Positions 6,830 to 13,991 of a stretch of DNA of 17,953 bases are shown one piece after another. Every line of letters starts with the position of its first letter. The first letter of the stretch is position 1. The DNA is from CAZMGD01 sp964565705. GTDB lineage: Bacteria; Actinomycetota; Acidimicrobiia; Acidimicrobiales; Ilumatobacteraceae. Below the pieces are notes generated by a model. That model ran no database searches, was not told where the DNA came from, and saw only the letters and a list, made by a program, of their open reading frames with translations. The DNA is taken from assembly GCA_964565705.1 (NCBI GenBank), contig CAZMGD010000091.1, positions 1-17,953 on the forward strand. Reading direction: 5' to 3'. The position numbers and the translations under genes are program-made.

Positions 6830-7966
6830 TCAACCCGCGTACGCCTGCTGACGGTTGGCGTCGAACTGCTCGTTCAGCTCGCCGGCGGCGACCTTCGCGA
6901 AGGCGTCGTCCATCGCCTGCTGCTGCTCGGGCGTCGGATCGCAGATGACCGCGCCGACCTCGGGATCGACCCCGACATGGAACACGTACCTGTCCCCGCG
7001 CTGGATGTCGCCGGTCAGCATCTTGTTGAAGATCGCGATCGCGTAGTCGCCCGAGTCGAAGCGGACCGCGATCTGGTAGTCGAGGTCGGTGCGCTCGCAG
7101 GCGTTCGAGGCGCCGGCGCTCATCGTGATGATGTCGTTCTCGTTCGACAGCTTGACCACGGCCTCGTGCGAGCCGCCGAGGTACGGGTAGATCGCGTTCG
7201 TGCCGGCGTCCTTCAGGTTGTTGAAGGCCTCGGTCGCGGCGGCGACGTCGTTGAACGAGCCGGTCGCGACGTAGGTCCACTCGAAGCTCGGATCGATCTC
7301 GTCGAGGCCGATCCGGAAGCCGCCGAACGTCTCCTTCTCGAAGTTGAAGTTGTTGTTGCCGATCATCGCCGCCTTCGTGCCGCCCGAGTCCCGCATCAGC
7401 AGGCCGGTGGCGACGCCGGCGGTGTAGGAGATCTCGGAGCCGTCGTCGCCCTGCTGGATCAGGTTCGGCAGCTCGTCGAAGCCGGCGCCGCAGTTGCAGT
7501 ACCAGATGACGTCGCTGTACGTCTCGGTCAGCTCGGGCAGCGGTTCGGCGATCTCACCGGCACCGACGGCGATGATGTCGACCCCCTGGCGAGCCAGGCT
7601 GTCGAGGGAGGTCTTCGCCTCCTCGGGCTTGATGTTGTCGACGACGATCGGCTCCTCGAAGCCGTTCTCCGAGGACCATTTGGTCAGGCCGTCGACCAGC
7701 GCCTGGTAGTACGCGCCGTCGTTGCGCGGGCCGGGCGTGGCGATGCCGATCAGGTACTTGCCGTCGCCGTTCGTGTCGAGCTCCATCGGCTCCCCGGCGG
7801 TGGCAGCGGTCGTCTCGGTGCCGCCGGCGGTGGTCTCTGTGGACGCCGCAGTGGTCTCGGTCGACGCGGCCGTGGTGTCGCTGCTGTCGCTGTCGTCGCC
7901 GCCGCAGGCAGCTGCGACGAGTGTCAATACGGCGAGTCCCGCCGCGATCGATGTGAACCTTTTCAT
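6830..7966 (-). CDS. BMP-family substrate-binding lipoprotein of an ABC importer
   Basis: A 378-residue extracytoplasmic lipoprotein. The signal peptide MKRFTSIAAGLAVLTLVAAA ends at lipobox Cys21, followed by GGDDSDSSD and a low-complexity linker (31-58) of TTAASTE heptads. The mature domain starts at about 61 with ELDTNGDGKYLIGIATPGPRNDGAYYQALVDGL, which fits the Bmp/PnrA fold, and continues through AVGAGEIAEPLPELTETYSDVIWY, SYTAGVATGLLMRD, IGNNNFNFEKETFGGFRIGLDEIDP and AIYPYLGGSHEAVVKLSNENDI. Characterised relatives bind nucleosides or similar ring compounds; the ligand here is unknown. ATG 7966 is preceded by AGGGGAG about nine bases upstream. The gene follows an 85-nt gap and leads the transporter set. 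Confidence 0.93.
   Translation of the reverse strand: MKRFTSIAAGLAVLTLVAAACGGDDSDSSDTTAASTETTAASTETTAGGTETTAATAGEPMELDTNGDGKYLIGIATPGPRNDGAYYQALVDGLTKWSSENGFEEPIVVDNIKPEEAKTSLDSLARQGVDIIAVGAGEIAEPLPELTETYSDVIWYCNCGAGFDELPNLIQQGDDGSEISYTAGVATGLLMRDSGGTKAAMIGNNNFNFEKETFGGFRIGLDEIDPSFEWTYVATGSFNDVAAATEAFNNLKDAGTNAIYPYLGGSHEAVVKLSNENDIITMSAGASNACERTDLDYQIAVRFDSGDYAIAIFNKMLTGDIQRGDRYVFHVGVDPEVGAVICDPTPEQQQAMDDAFAKVAAGELNEQFDANRQQAYAG
7793..7876 (-). repeat. Tandem 21-bp coding repeat (lipoprotein linker)
   Basis: Codons 31-58 of the lipoprotein gene encode about four imperfect heptads (TTAASTE, TTAASTE, TTAGGTE, TTAATAGE). The DNA therefore repeats with a 21-bp period. It forms a flexible tether between the lipidated Cys and the binding domain. 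Such repeats can change copy number by slippage. Confidence 0.75.
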
Positions 7967-8051
7967 GGAATGAGTCTCCCCCTAGGAGGCTGATATTGCG
8001 TGAAATCAAGAACGCTAGAACGTGTGTGATCCGCCCGTATCCGTCTGGCCG
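7967..8051 (-). promoter_or_regulatory. 85-nt intergenic region before the importer; possible internal promoter
   Basis: This is one of only two longer internal gaps in the cluster. Its 7991-8022 part is clearly less GC-rich than the neighbouring genes. It holds a short direct repeat AGAACG at 8009-8014 and 8017-8022, loose half-sites TGAT (7991-7994) and ATCA (8004-8007), and the ribosome-binding site of the lipoprotein gene. I could not find a convincing -35/-10 pair or a terminator-like hairpin. An internal promoter is inferred from base composition and position only. Confidence 0.35.
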
Positions 8052-8690
8052 TCACCCCTTCCTCAGCTGGTCGACAGCTGACTTCTTGATCAGGTAGGCC
8101 TCGGCGAGGGGCTCGCCGGCTCTGACGGCATCGAGCACCTGCTGCTCGGCGGCGGCGTACATCGCCGCGGCCTCGAGGACGACGTCGATGTCCTTGCCCG
8201 CAACCCTGGCGCAACCGGTCGCGTCGGCGACGATGCAGTCGTCGTGGTCGATGTCCACACCGCCGACGGTGACCGGTGCGTCCACCTCGACCACGTGCGC
8301 CATCCCGTTCGGACCGACGACGTCGGTGCCCAGCGCGTAGAGCGGCGTGGCAGGCAGCTCGCGTACATCGCGGACCGCGCCGTGCACGAGCACCGCGACA
8401 ACGTCGTTGACCGAGGCCGTGGTCGCCAGGATCTCGCCCCACACCGCGCCGCCGACCGCGTCGGCGCCGGCGATCACCAGCACCTGCCCCTCCAGGGAGC
8501 GATCGAGCACGTCGTACAGCGGAGCGAGCCCCGCACCGCTCGTGCCGTGCGCCAAGCGGAACGTGCGCGCCCGACCGGCGACCGGCGTCGCCGCGGCGAC
8601 GATCGGCACGAGCGGCGGCGTGAGCGCGCTGGCCCGGCCCCACAGGGCGAGCACATCCGCGATCGCCGAGGCCGGGGGGACGATGGTCAC
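8052..8690 (-). CDS. RraA/HMG-aldolase-fold family protein
   Basis: A 212-residue protein of the RraA-like superfamily, which includes 4-hydroxy-4-methyl-2-oxoglutarate aldolases, oxaloacetate decarboxylases and RNase E regulators. Recognisable elements are GQVLVIAGADAVGGAVWGEILATTAS (68-93), the metal/substrate motif VHGAVRDVREL with Arg107-Asp108, a GTDVVGPNG turn, and the C-terminal PVTVGGVDIDHDDCIVADATGCARV strand pair. The catalytic Arg-Asp pair is kept, so a lyase or decarboxylase role on a 2-oxoacid is more likely than the RNase-regulator role. The GTG at 8690 overlaps the Rieske oxygenase stop (GTGA). It is the last gene before the 85-nt gap. In the cluster it would suit a late step that splits or decarboxylates a hydroxylated or oxo acid, which is inference. 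Confidence 0.85.
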   Translation of the reverse strand: MTIVPPASAIADVLALWGRASALTPPLVPIVAAATPVAGRARTFRLAHGTSGAGLAPLYDVLDRSLEGQVLVIAGADAVGGAVWGEILATTASVNDVVAVLVHGAVRDVRELPATPLYALGTDVVGPNGMAHVVEVDAPVTVGGVDIDHDDCIVADATGCARVAGKDIDVVLEAAAMYAAAEQQVLDAVRAGEPLAEAYLIKKSAVDQLRKG

Positions 8691-9892
8691 CGCGCCCCGC
8701 TCAACGCGTCATCGCGGCGGTCGGCGGGCCACGCCGCTCGGTAGCGCTGCACGAGCCAGCGATTGAACATCACGTGGCTCTCCTCTTGCCACGAGTACCG
8801 GCCGCGGGCGGCGAAGCGGCTGTGCATGCCGCGCTGCACCTTCGCGGTCGCGTCCTGGTCCTGGCGCACGAACACCTGCACGCCGGCGTCGCTCATCTCC
8901 AGCAGGTGGTCGAACATCGGGTGCTGCAGCGCATCGGGGTGGAACAGGTAGCCGATCTCGACGTCGATCATGTCCGCCGACTTCGGCCGGACGATGAAGA
9001 AGAACGCCTGGTCAGGTGCCGTGCCGAAGTTGAGCGTCGGTGGCATCAGCGCGAACGTCGAGCGCCACCGCTCCTCCTCGGTCAGGCGGGGGAAGATCGG
9101 CATCAGTGCCTTGGTCGTCGCGTTGAACCCACCGTCGATGTGGGTGTAGCCGTTGGTGCGGAAGATGACATTCGATTCCTCCGTCCACTTCACCGGGAAC
9201 GCGGCGAGCTCGCTCGGGCAGAAGTCCTGGATCGTGTGGTGCAGCTTGTTGGCGTGGTAGCCGTCGTTGAAGTTCTCGAACATCACCTTCCAGTTCCACG
9301 GCAGGTCGGTGAGCGTGAACGTGCCGGGGCAGACCGCGTGCTCGAGGTCGTAGTTGGCGACGTACGGCTCGTAGGTGGCGAGCGTCGGCGCCAGCGGCGC
9401 GGCCTCCGGGTCGAAGTGCACGAACACGAAGCCCTGCCACAGTTCGACCTTGAGGGCCGGGAGTGGGAAGTCCTTCTTGCTGAAGTCGAGCGTGCGCTCC
9501 ATCGCCGGCGCGCCGAGCAGCCGACCTGTCAGGTCGTAGCTCCACAGGTGGTACGGGCAGGTGAACTTCGTGCAGTTGCCCTCACCCTCGACGATCTGCA
9601 TCCCACGGTGCTGGCAGATCGAGGAGAACGCCTTGACCTCACCGTCTTTCGCCCGGGCGACGATGACCTGTTCGCCGTTGACGACGCAGGTGAAGTAGTC
9701 GCCGACGCTCGGGATCCGGCTGGCGCGGCCGACGCACAGCCACTCCCTGGCGAAGATGGCCTCCCGCTCGAAGGCGAGGAACTCGGCCTCGGTGTAGATC
9801 TCCGGCGGCATCGTGAGGGCGTGGGCGACGTCGACCGTGCTCGCGTCGAACGACGCGAGGAGCTCAGGGGTCAACATCGTGGGGGCGTTCAT
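8687..9892 (-). CDS. Rieske non-haem iron oxygenase, alpha (catalytic) subunit
   Basis: A 401-residue ring-hydroxylating/demethylating type oxygenase. The [2Fe-2S] Rieske site is complete: Cys93-x-His95 in SICQHRG and Cys112-x2-His115 in FTCPYHLWSYD. The mononuclear iron site is in WNWKVMFENFNDGYHANKLHH, with His213 and His218 as ligands, bridging Asp210 and, by motif alignment, Asp345 in RQDQDATAKVQRG. All catalytic residues are present. The family catalyses dihydroxylation, monohydroxylation, or O- and N-demethylation; the substrate class cannot be fixed from motifs. The bridging residue is Asp, not the Glu reported for carnitine oxygenase CntA. ATG 9892 overlaps the CoA-ligase stop (ATGA), and GAGG lies eight bases upstream. 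No beta subunit, ferredoxin or ferredoxin reductase is in the window. Confidence 0.95.
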   Translation of the reverse strand: MNAPTMLTPELLASFDASTVDVAHALTMPPEIYTEAEFLAFEREAIFAREWLCVGRASRIPSVGDYFTCVVNGEQVIVARAKDGEVKAFSSICQHRGMQIVEGEGNCTKFTCPYHLWSYDLTGRLLGAPAMERTLDFSKKDFPLPALKVELWQGFVFVHFDPEAAPLAPTLATYEPYVANYDLEHAVCPGTFTLTDLPWNWKVMFENFNDGYHANKLHHTIQDFCPSELAAFPVKWTEESNVIFRTNGYTHIDGGFNATTKALMPIFPRLTEEERWRSTFALMPPTLNFGTAPDQAFFFIVRPKSADMIDVEIGYLFHPDALQHPMFDHLLEMSDAGVQVFVRQDQDATAKVQRGMHSRFAARGRYSWQEESHVMFNRWLVQRYRAAWPADRRDDALSGAR

Positions 9893-11403
9893 GGGCGAGC
9901 CTCACTTTCGTCAAGTGACTGGGTGTCTCGGAGGAGGAACTTCCGGATCTTGCCCACGCTGGTGCGTGGCAACTTGTCTACCAATGTGATGTCACGGGGA
10001 CGTTTCGACTTCGTCAAACGTTCGGCGCACCAGGCGTGCATTGCCGCGACATCCGGCGGAACCGTCGCGTCCTCGGCAACCACAAAGGCGACCGGTACCT
10101 CGTCGCGGATTTCGTCGTGCTGACCGACGACTGCAACCTCGAGCACGCCGGGGAACGCACCGAGCACCTGCTCGACCTCGACGGTCGAGACGTTCTCACC
10201 AGCGACCTTCAGCACGTCGGATCGGCGGCCGTCGAAGAGGAACCGGCCGTCCGGTTCGCGCGTGGCCCGATCGCCCGTGCAGAACCAGCCGTCGTCGAAG
10301 CTGCTCTTGGTGGTGTCCGGGTCGTCGAGGTAGCCGGCGAACAGGGTGATGCCGGGTTCGCCGCCGACGACGATCTCGCCGTCGTGGATCTCGACGAGGC
10401 AGTGCGGCGTGACCATGCCCATCGAGTCGGGCCGGGGATCGTCGGCCGGTTCGGTCAGGACCGCGGGCAGCGTCTCGGTCATGCCGTACAACTGGCGCGG
10501 GCGGCAGCCGAGCCAGTCCGTCAGGGTGTCGTGCTGGCCGGGCGTGATGTTCATCGCGTACCAGCAGTGCTGCAGCCCGACCGGGCCAGCGGGCGGCTCG
10601 CTGCGGGACAGGATCATGCGGATCGGCGCGGCGAACAGGCTGGCGTGCGTGGCCCCGTGGCTCGCTGACTGGGAGAGGAAGCGGCTCGCCGAGAACGTGT
10701 GCATCAGCGCGACCGACGCGCCGACGGCGATCGCCGAGGCGAAGCTGTAGAACTGGGCGTTGGCGTGGAACAGGGGCAGCACGACCAGCTGGCGGTGCTC
10801 GGGGCCGAGCCCGGCGGCTTCGGCCATCACGGTGCCGGCAAATGCGTAGTTGGCCTGGGTGATCTCGACGCCCTTCGGCAACCCGGTCGTGCCCGACGTG
10901 AACATCACCGCCGCCCGGTCGCGCAGGTCGGGTGTCGGCCACTCCCCGAGCTGGTCGGCGCCGAACACGCCGAGCGTGGTGTCGGCCTCGTCGATCTCGA
11001 CGACGGGCAGCCCGTCCGTGGCGGCTGCACGGTAGGTGTCGGCGCGGGCCGACGCGCAGAACCCGACGACCGGCGATGTGCGCCGGATGTGACCGGCCAG
11101 CTCGGGCGTCGCGCCCATCGGGTCGGAGGGCACGATCCATGCGCCGAGCCCGACCGTGGCGAGCCACAGGGCGACGAACGCCGGCGAGTTCGTCAGCGCG
11201 ACGTGGACCGCCGACCCGCGGGTGACGCCATGGGTGGCGAGGTGCGCGGCGCAACGGCTGACGACGACGTCGAACTCGCCATACGTCCACGCCGTCGTGG
11301 AGCCGTCCGGACCTTCGAACGCGAGGAATGGCGCCTCGGCGCGGGTGGCGACGGCGCCGCGCCACGTCGACGCGAACGTGGCCGGCTGCTCCCAGAGGTT
11401 CAC
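9889..11403 (-). CDS. AMP-forming acyl-CoA ligase (ANL superfamily, CaiC-like)
   Basis: A 504-residue adenylate-forming ligase that activates a carboxylic acid as acyl-AMP and transfers it to CoA. All core motifs are present: the phosphate loop FTSGTTGLPKG (168-178), YGMTET (306-311), GWFCTGD (372-378), the hinge region GRRSDVLKVAGENVSTVEVE (392-411) and catalytic Lys485 in RTSVGKIRK. General sequence style, including the NLWEQ start and the AAPIRMIL segment, suggests the crotonobetaine/carnitine-CoA ligase-like branch, but acid specificity cannot be assigned from sequence. GTG 11403 overlaps the TauD-like stop (GTGA), and its own stop overlaps the Rieske start (ATGA). Its presence says that an acid intermediate is processed as a CoA thioester. 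Confidence 0.93.
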   Translation of the reverse strand: MNLWEQPATFASTWRGAVATRAEAPFLAFEGPDGSTTAWTYGEFDVVVSRCAAHLATHGVTRGSAVHVALTNSPAFVALWLATVGLGAWIVPSDPMGATPELAGHIRRTSPVVGFCASARADTYRAAATDGLPVVEIDEADTTLGVFGADQLGEWPTPDLRDRAAVMFTSGTTGLPKGVEITQANYAFAGTVMAEAAGLGPEHRQLVVLPLFHANAQFYSFASAIAVGASVALMHTFSASRFLSQSASHGATHASLFAAPIRMILSRSEPPAGPVGLQHCWYAMNITPGQHDTLTDWLGCRPRQLYGMTETLPAVLTEPADDPRPDSMGMVTPHCLVEIHDGEIVVGGEPGITLFAGYLDDPDTTKSSFDDGWFCTGDRATREPDGRFLFDGRRSDVLKVAGENVSTVEVEQVLGAFPGVLEVAVVGQHDEIRDEVPVAFVVAEDATVPPDVAAMHAWCAERLTKSKRPRDITLVDKLPRTSVGKIRKFLLRDTQSLDESEARP

Positions 11404-12392
11404 GCGAACGCCTCATCTCGCTCGGTGATGCCGCCGGTGCGGAAGTCGTCGGGCAGGGCCAGCGGCTCGCGCACCGTCAGCCACAGGCGGTAGAGGTCGC
11501 GCTTGCGTTGCGGTTCGAGGAAGTCCAGGTAGGGGGTGCGGGCGTGCCAGATCAGGTGGTTGTTCAGGAACTGGGCGTCGCCGGGACGGAAGTGCATGTT
11601 CAGCACGAACGCGGGGTCGTTGGCGAACGAGTCGAGCAGGTCGAGCGCCTCGATCTGACCATCCGTCAGCGCCGGAACCTGCGGGCCGCGGACCGCCGAC
11701 TCGATGTGCGAGCGCCCGTAGTAGCTGGCGAACCGGCCGTCGGGCTCGACGCCGAAGATGCGGCGCTGGAAGAACGAGGTGTCGAGGTCGGGCTTGCGCC
11801 GATCCCACCACCACGACCCACCGAGCACGTCAGCGAGGTCGGGCCGGGCGGCGATCGCCGCGTTGTGGACGGCGGCGGCGCTGACGATCGTCGACACCCC
11901 GCCCTCCATCGCCGGGCGCACGCACAGCAGGCCGACGACGTCGCTGCTGTCGCTGTGGTAGCCGAGGCGGTCGTTGGTCTGGTATGCCCGCACCGTCGGG
12001 TCGTCGAAGTCGAGGCCCTCGTCGCGCACGTGCACCAGCACGTCGCCGGCGTCGTTCTGCGGGATCGGGATGCCGAGGTGCTGGCCGATTCCCCAGAACA
12101 GGCGCTCGAGCTCCGCTTCGTCCAGCTCCGCCACCGGCAGGCCGCGCAGCAGCACGAACCCGCGCCCGTGCACGAGCTGCTCGACCACGGAGGTGAGCAC
12201 CGGAGCCAGCGTCGGCAGCACGAAGTCCGCCACGCGCACGTCGGCGAGCGGGCGCGCCGCCGTGGCGGCCACCGCGGCGCGGAGCTCGTCGACGTGCGCG
12301 CCGTCGAGCTCGAAGCACCAGTCGGTGCCGTCGATCTCCGCGCCCCGCCACGCGGCGGGCCCGGTGATCGTGGTGGGCGGACGCGTCCTCAC
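11400..12392 (-). CDS. TauD/TfdA-family Fe(II)/2-oxoglutarate-dependent dioxygenase
   Basis: A 330-residue double-stranded beta-helix dioxygenase. The iron-binding facial triad is visible as His146-x-Asp148 in LGYHSDSSD and a distal His283 in NNHLIWHARTPY. The 2-oxoglutarate-binding Arg is probably Arg298 or Arg302 in QRKRDLYRLWLTV. Length and the N-terminal GPAAWRGAEI segment fit bacterial TauD-like proteins that hydroxylate small acids, amines or sulfonates, often causing C-N, C-O or C-S bond cleavage. The gene starts at GTG 12392, six bases after the HyuB stop. This is the only junction in the nine-gene block that is not a 4-bp overlap. Its own stop overlaps the CoA ligase start. The substrate is not recognisable; hydroxylation next to nitrogen would fit the amide/hydantoin theme, as inference. 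Confidence 0.92.
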   Translation of the reverse strand: MRTRPPTTITGPAAWRGAEIDGTDWCFELDGAHVDELRAAVAATAARPLADVRVADFVLPTLAPVLTSVVEQLVHGRGFVLLRGLPVAELDEAELERLFWGIGQHLGIPIPQNDAGDVLVHVRDEGLDFDDPTVRAYQTNDRLGYHSDSSDVVGLLCVRPAMEGGVSTIVSAAAVHNAAIAARPDLADVLGGSWWWDRRKPDLDTSFFQRRIFGVEPDGRFASYYGRSHIESAVRGPQVPALTDGQIEALDLLDSFANDPAFVLNMHFRPGDAQFLNNHLIWHARTPYLDFLEPQRKRDLYRLWLTVREPLALPDDFRTGGITERDEAFA

Positions 12393-12398
12393 TGCTGC

Positions 12399-13991
12399 TC
12401 AGGCCTCGACGAGCTCGCCCGGTGGGGTGTCGCTGCCGGCCGCGCCGTACCCTCCACCGCCAGGCAGGTCGAGGCGCACCTCGTCGCCCGGCTGGAGCGT
12501 GATGCGGGCCTGCGTCTCGACCGGCCGGCCGTTGACCGTGAACGAACCGTTCGACCCGGCCTCGCCGCCGAAGATCCCCTCCGGGGCCACGGCGAGCCGG
12601 GACGTGACGGCGTTCAGCTGCCACGGGCGCTCGGTGTCGACCGTGAACTCGATCGTCTGGCCGAGTCCTCCGGACTGACGACCCTTGCCGCCGCTGCCCT
12701 GGCGCAGGGCCTTGCGATGGAAGTGGATCGGTGCGGATGCCTCGACGACCTCGATCGGCACGGCCGACACGCCGGTCGGGAACGAGCAGGCCGACAGCCC
12801 GGCCTTCTCGGCGCGGGCGCCGACGCCGCCGGCGTAGGTGAACATCGCCGTGATGAACGGGCTGCCGTCGGGATGGTTGCCGCTGACCTGCATCGTCCAC
12901 ACCGCGCCCGAACCCTCGGCCATCGACTGCTCGGGCTTGATCTTGGCGAGCGCCTTGAGCAGCGCGTTCGGCAGGAACATGCCGACGACGTGACGGGCGG
13001 TGCCCGGCATCGGTGACACTGCGTTGACGATCGAGCCCTCAGGCGCCTCGACCTTGATCGGCGCCAGGCTGCCGTGGTTGTTCGGCAGTTCCGGGTTCAG
13101 CACCGCCCGGATCGTGAACGTCGTGTAGGCGTGGGTGTAGTTCTTGACCACGTTGATGCCGAACGGGCTGGCGCCCGACGTGCCGGCGTAGTCGACGGTG
13201 ATCTCCCCGAGGTCGGGGTCGACGGTGATCGCGCAGGCGATCTTGACCCGGCTGCCGTCGGCGAGGTCGAGCTCGGCCTCGGCGTCGTAGGTGCCGGCGG
13301 GCAGCTCCTTGATGCTGGCCCGGGTGGCGGCTTCGGAGCGGGTGATGATCTCGTCGGCCAGCGCCTCGATGTCGTCGAGGCCGTGGCGCTCGCACAGCGA
13401 GCGCAGGCGCTGGGCGCCGACCTCGCCGGACGCCATCTGGGCGTGGAGGTCGCCGGCCATGTGGTCGGGCTGGCGGACGTTGGAGAGGATGAACTTCCAC
13501 ACGTCGTGGTTGCGCTCACCGGCCACCATCAGGCGGCAGATCGGGATCCAGAGCCCTTCCTCGAACACGTCGCGGCCACCGGCGCCGATGCCGTAACCGC
13601 CGACGTCGGTGTGGTGGATCGTCGAGCCGAAGAACGCGATCACCCGGCCACCCTGGAACACCGGGTACAGCACCGTGACGTCGAGCAGCTGACCCGCCGT
13701 CTTGTACGGGTCGTTGGTGATCAGCACGTCACCCTCGACCAGCGTGTCGGTCGGGTACTCGTCGAGGATCGCCCCGGCGGCGCGGGCGAGGGAGTTGATG
13801 TGCCCCGGCGTGCCGGTGACGGCCTGGGCCACCATCCGTCCGCGGCGGTCGAACACGGCGTTGGCGAGGTCGCCGGCCTCGCGCACGATCGGCGAGAACG
13901 CCGCCCGCTGGAGGGCACGGGCCTGCTCGTTGACGGTGGCGATCAGGCTCTGCCAGAGAACCTCGAGCTCGATCGGGTCGAAGGTGCTCAT
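12399..13991 (-). CDS. Hydantoinase B/oxoprolinase-family protein (HyuB-like subunit)
   Basis: A 530-residue protein covering the whole hydantoinase B domain. Typical blocks are DPIELEVLWQSLIATVNEQA at the N-terminus, SPIVREAGDLANAVFDRRGRMVAQA (33-57), TPGHINSLARA, NDPYKTAGQLLDVT (93-106), IHHTDVGGYGIG (125-136), the central PEGSIVNAVSPMPGTARHVVG, and the C-terminal RQGSGGKGRQSGGLGQ and LDLPGGGGYG. HyuB works with HyuA in ATP-dependent opening of cyclic amides (N-methylhydantoinase, oxoprolinase, caprolactamase) or in carboxylation (acetone and acetophenone carboxylases). No third small carboxylase subunit is present, so hydrolysis is favoured. ATG 13991 overlaps the HyuA stop (ATGA). The block after NDP reads YKTAGQLLD rather than the commoner W-x-GGTH-x-x-D form, which may mark a subfamily. 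Confidence 0.94.
   Translation of the reverse strand: MSTFDPIELEVLWQSLIATVNEQARALQRAAFSPIVREAGDLANAVFDRRGRMVAQAVTGTPGHINSLARAAGAILDEYPTDTLVEGDVLITNDPYKTAGQLLDVTVLYPVFQGGRVIAFFGSTIHHTDVGGYGIGAGGRDVFEEGLWIPICRLMVAGERNHDVWKFILSNVRQPDHMAGDLHAQMASGEVGAQRLRSLCERHGLDDIEALADEIITRSEAATRASIKELPAGTYDAEAELDLADGSRVKIACAITVDPDLGEITVDYAGTSGASPFGINVVKNYTHAYTTFTIRAVLNPELPNNHGSLAPIKVEAPEGSIVNAVSPMPGTARHVVGMFLPNALLKALAKIKPEQSMAEGSGAVWTMQVSGNHPDGSPFITAMFTYAGGVGARAEKAGLSACSFPTGVSAVPIEVVEASAPIHFHRKALRQGSGGKGRQSGGLGQTIEFTVDTERPWQLNAVTSRLAVAPEGIFGGEAGSNGSFTVNGRPVETQARITLQPGDEVRLDLPGGGGYGAAGSDTPPGELVEA

Noticed and set aside
5283..6851. Plus-strand open frame of 522 codons
   Set aside because: Antisense to the double ATPase gene, which has complete ABC motifs.
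3166..7966. Naming the importer a nucleoside transporter
   Set aside because: The family usually carries nucleosides, but no nucleoside-processing enzyme is nearby, so the substrate is left open.
9889..12392. Carnitine/betaine degradation pathway (CntA, BBOX and CaiC-like trio)
   Set aside because: The trio is suggestive, but the Rieske protein has the bridging Asp rather than CntA-type Glu, there is no CntB, and HyuAB plus the amidase do not fit. Kept only as one alternative.
11328..13016. Plus-strand open frame of 562 codons
   Set aside because: It is antisense to the TauD-like, CoA-ligase and HyuB genes, is Arg/Val/Asp/His-rich with no family motifs, and arises from codon bias in GC-rich DNA.
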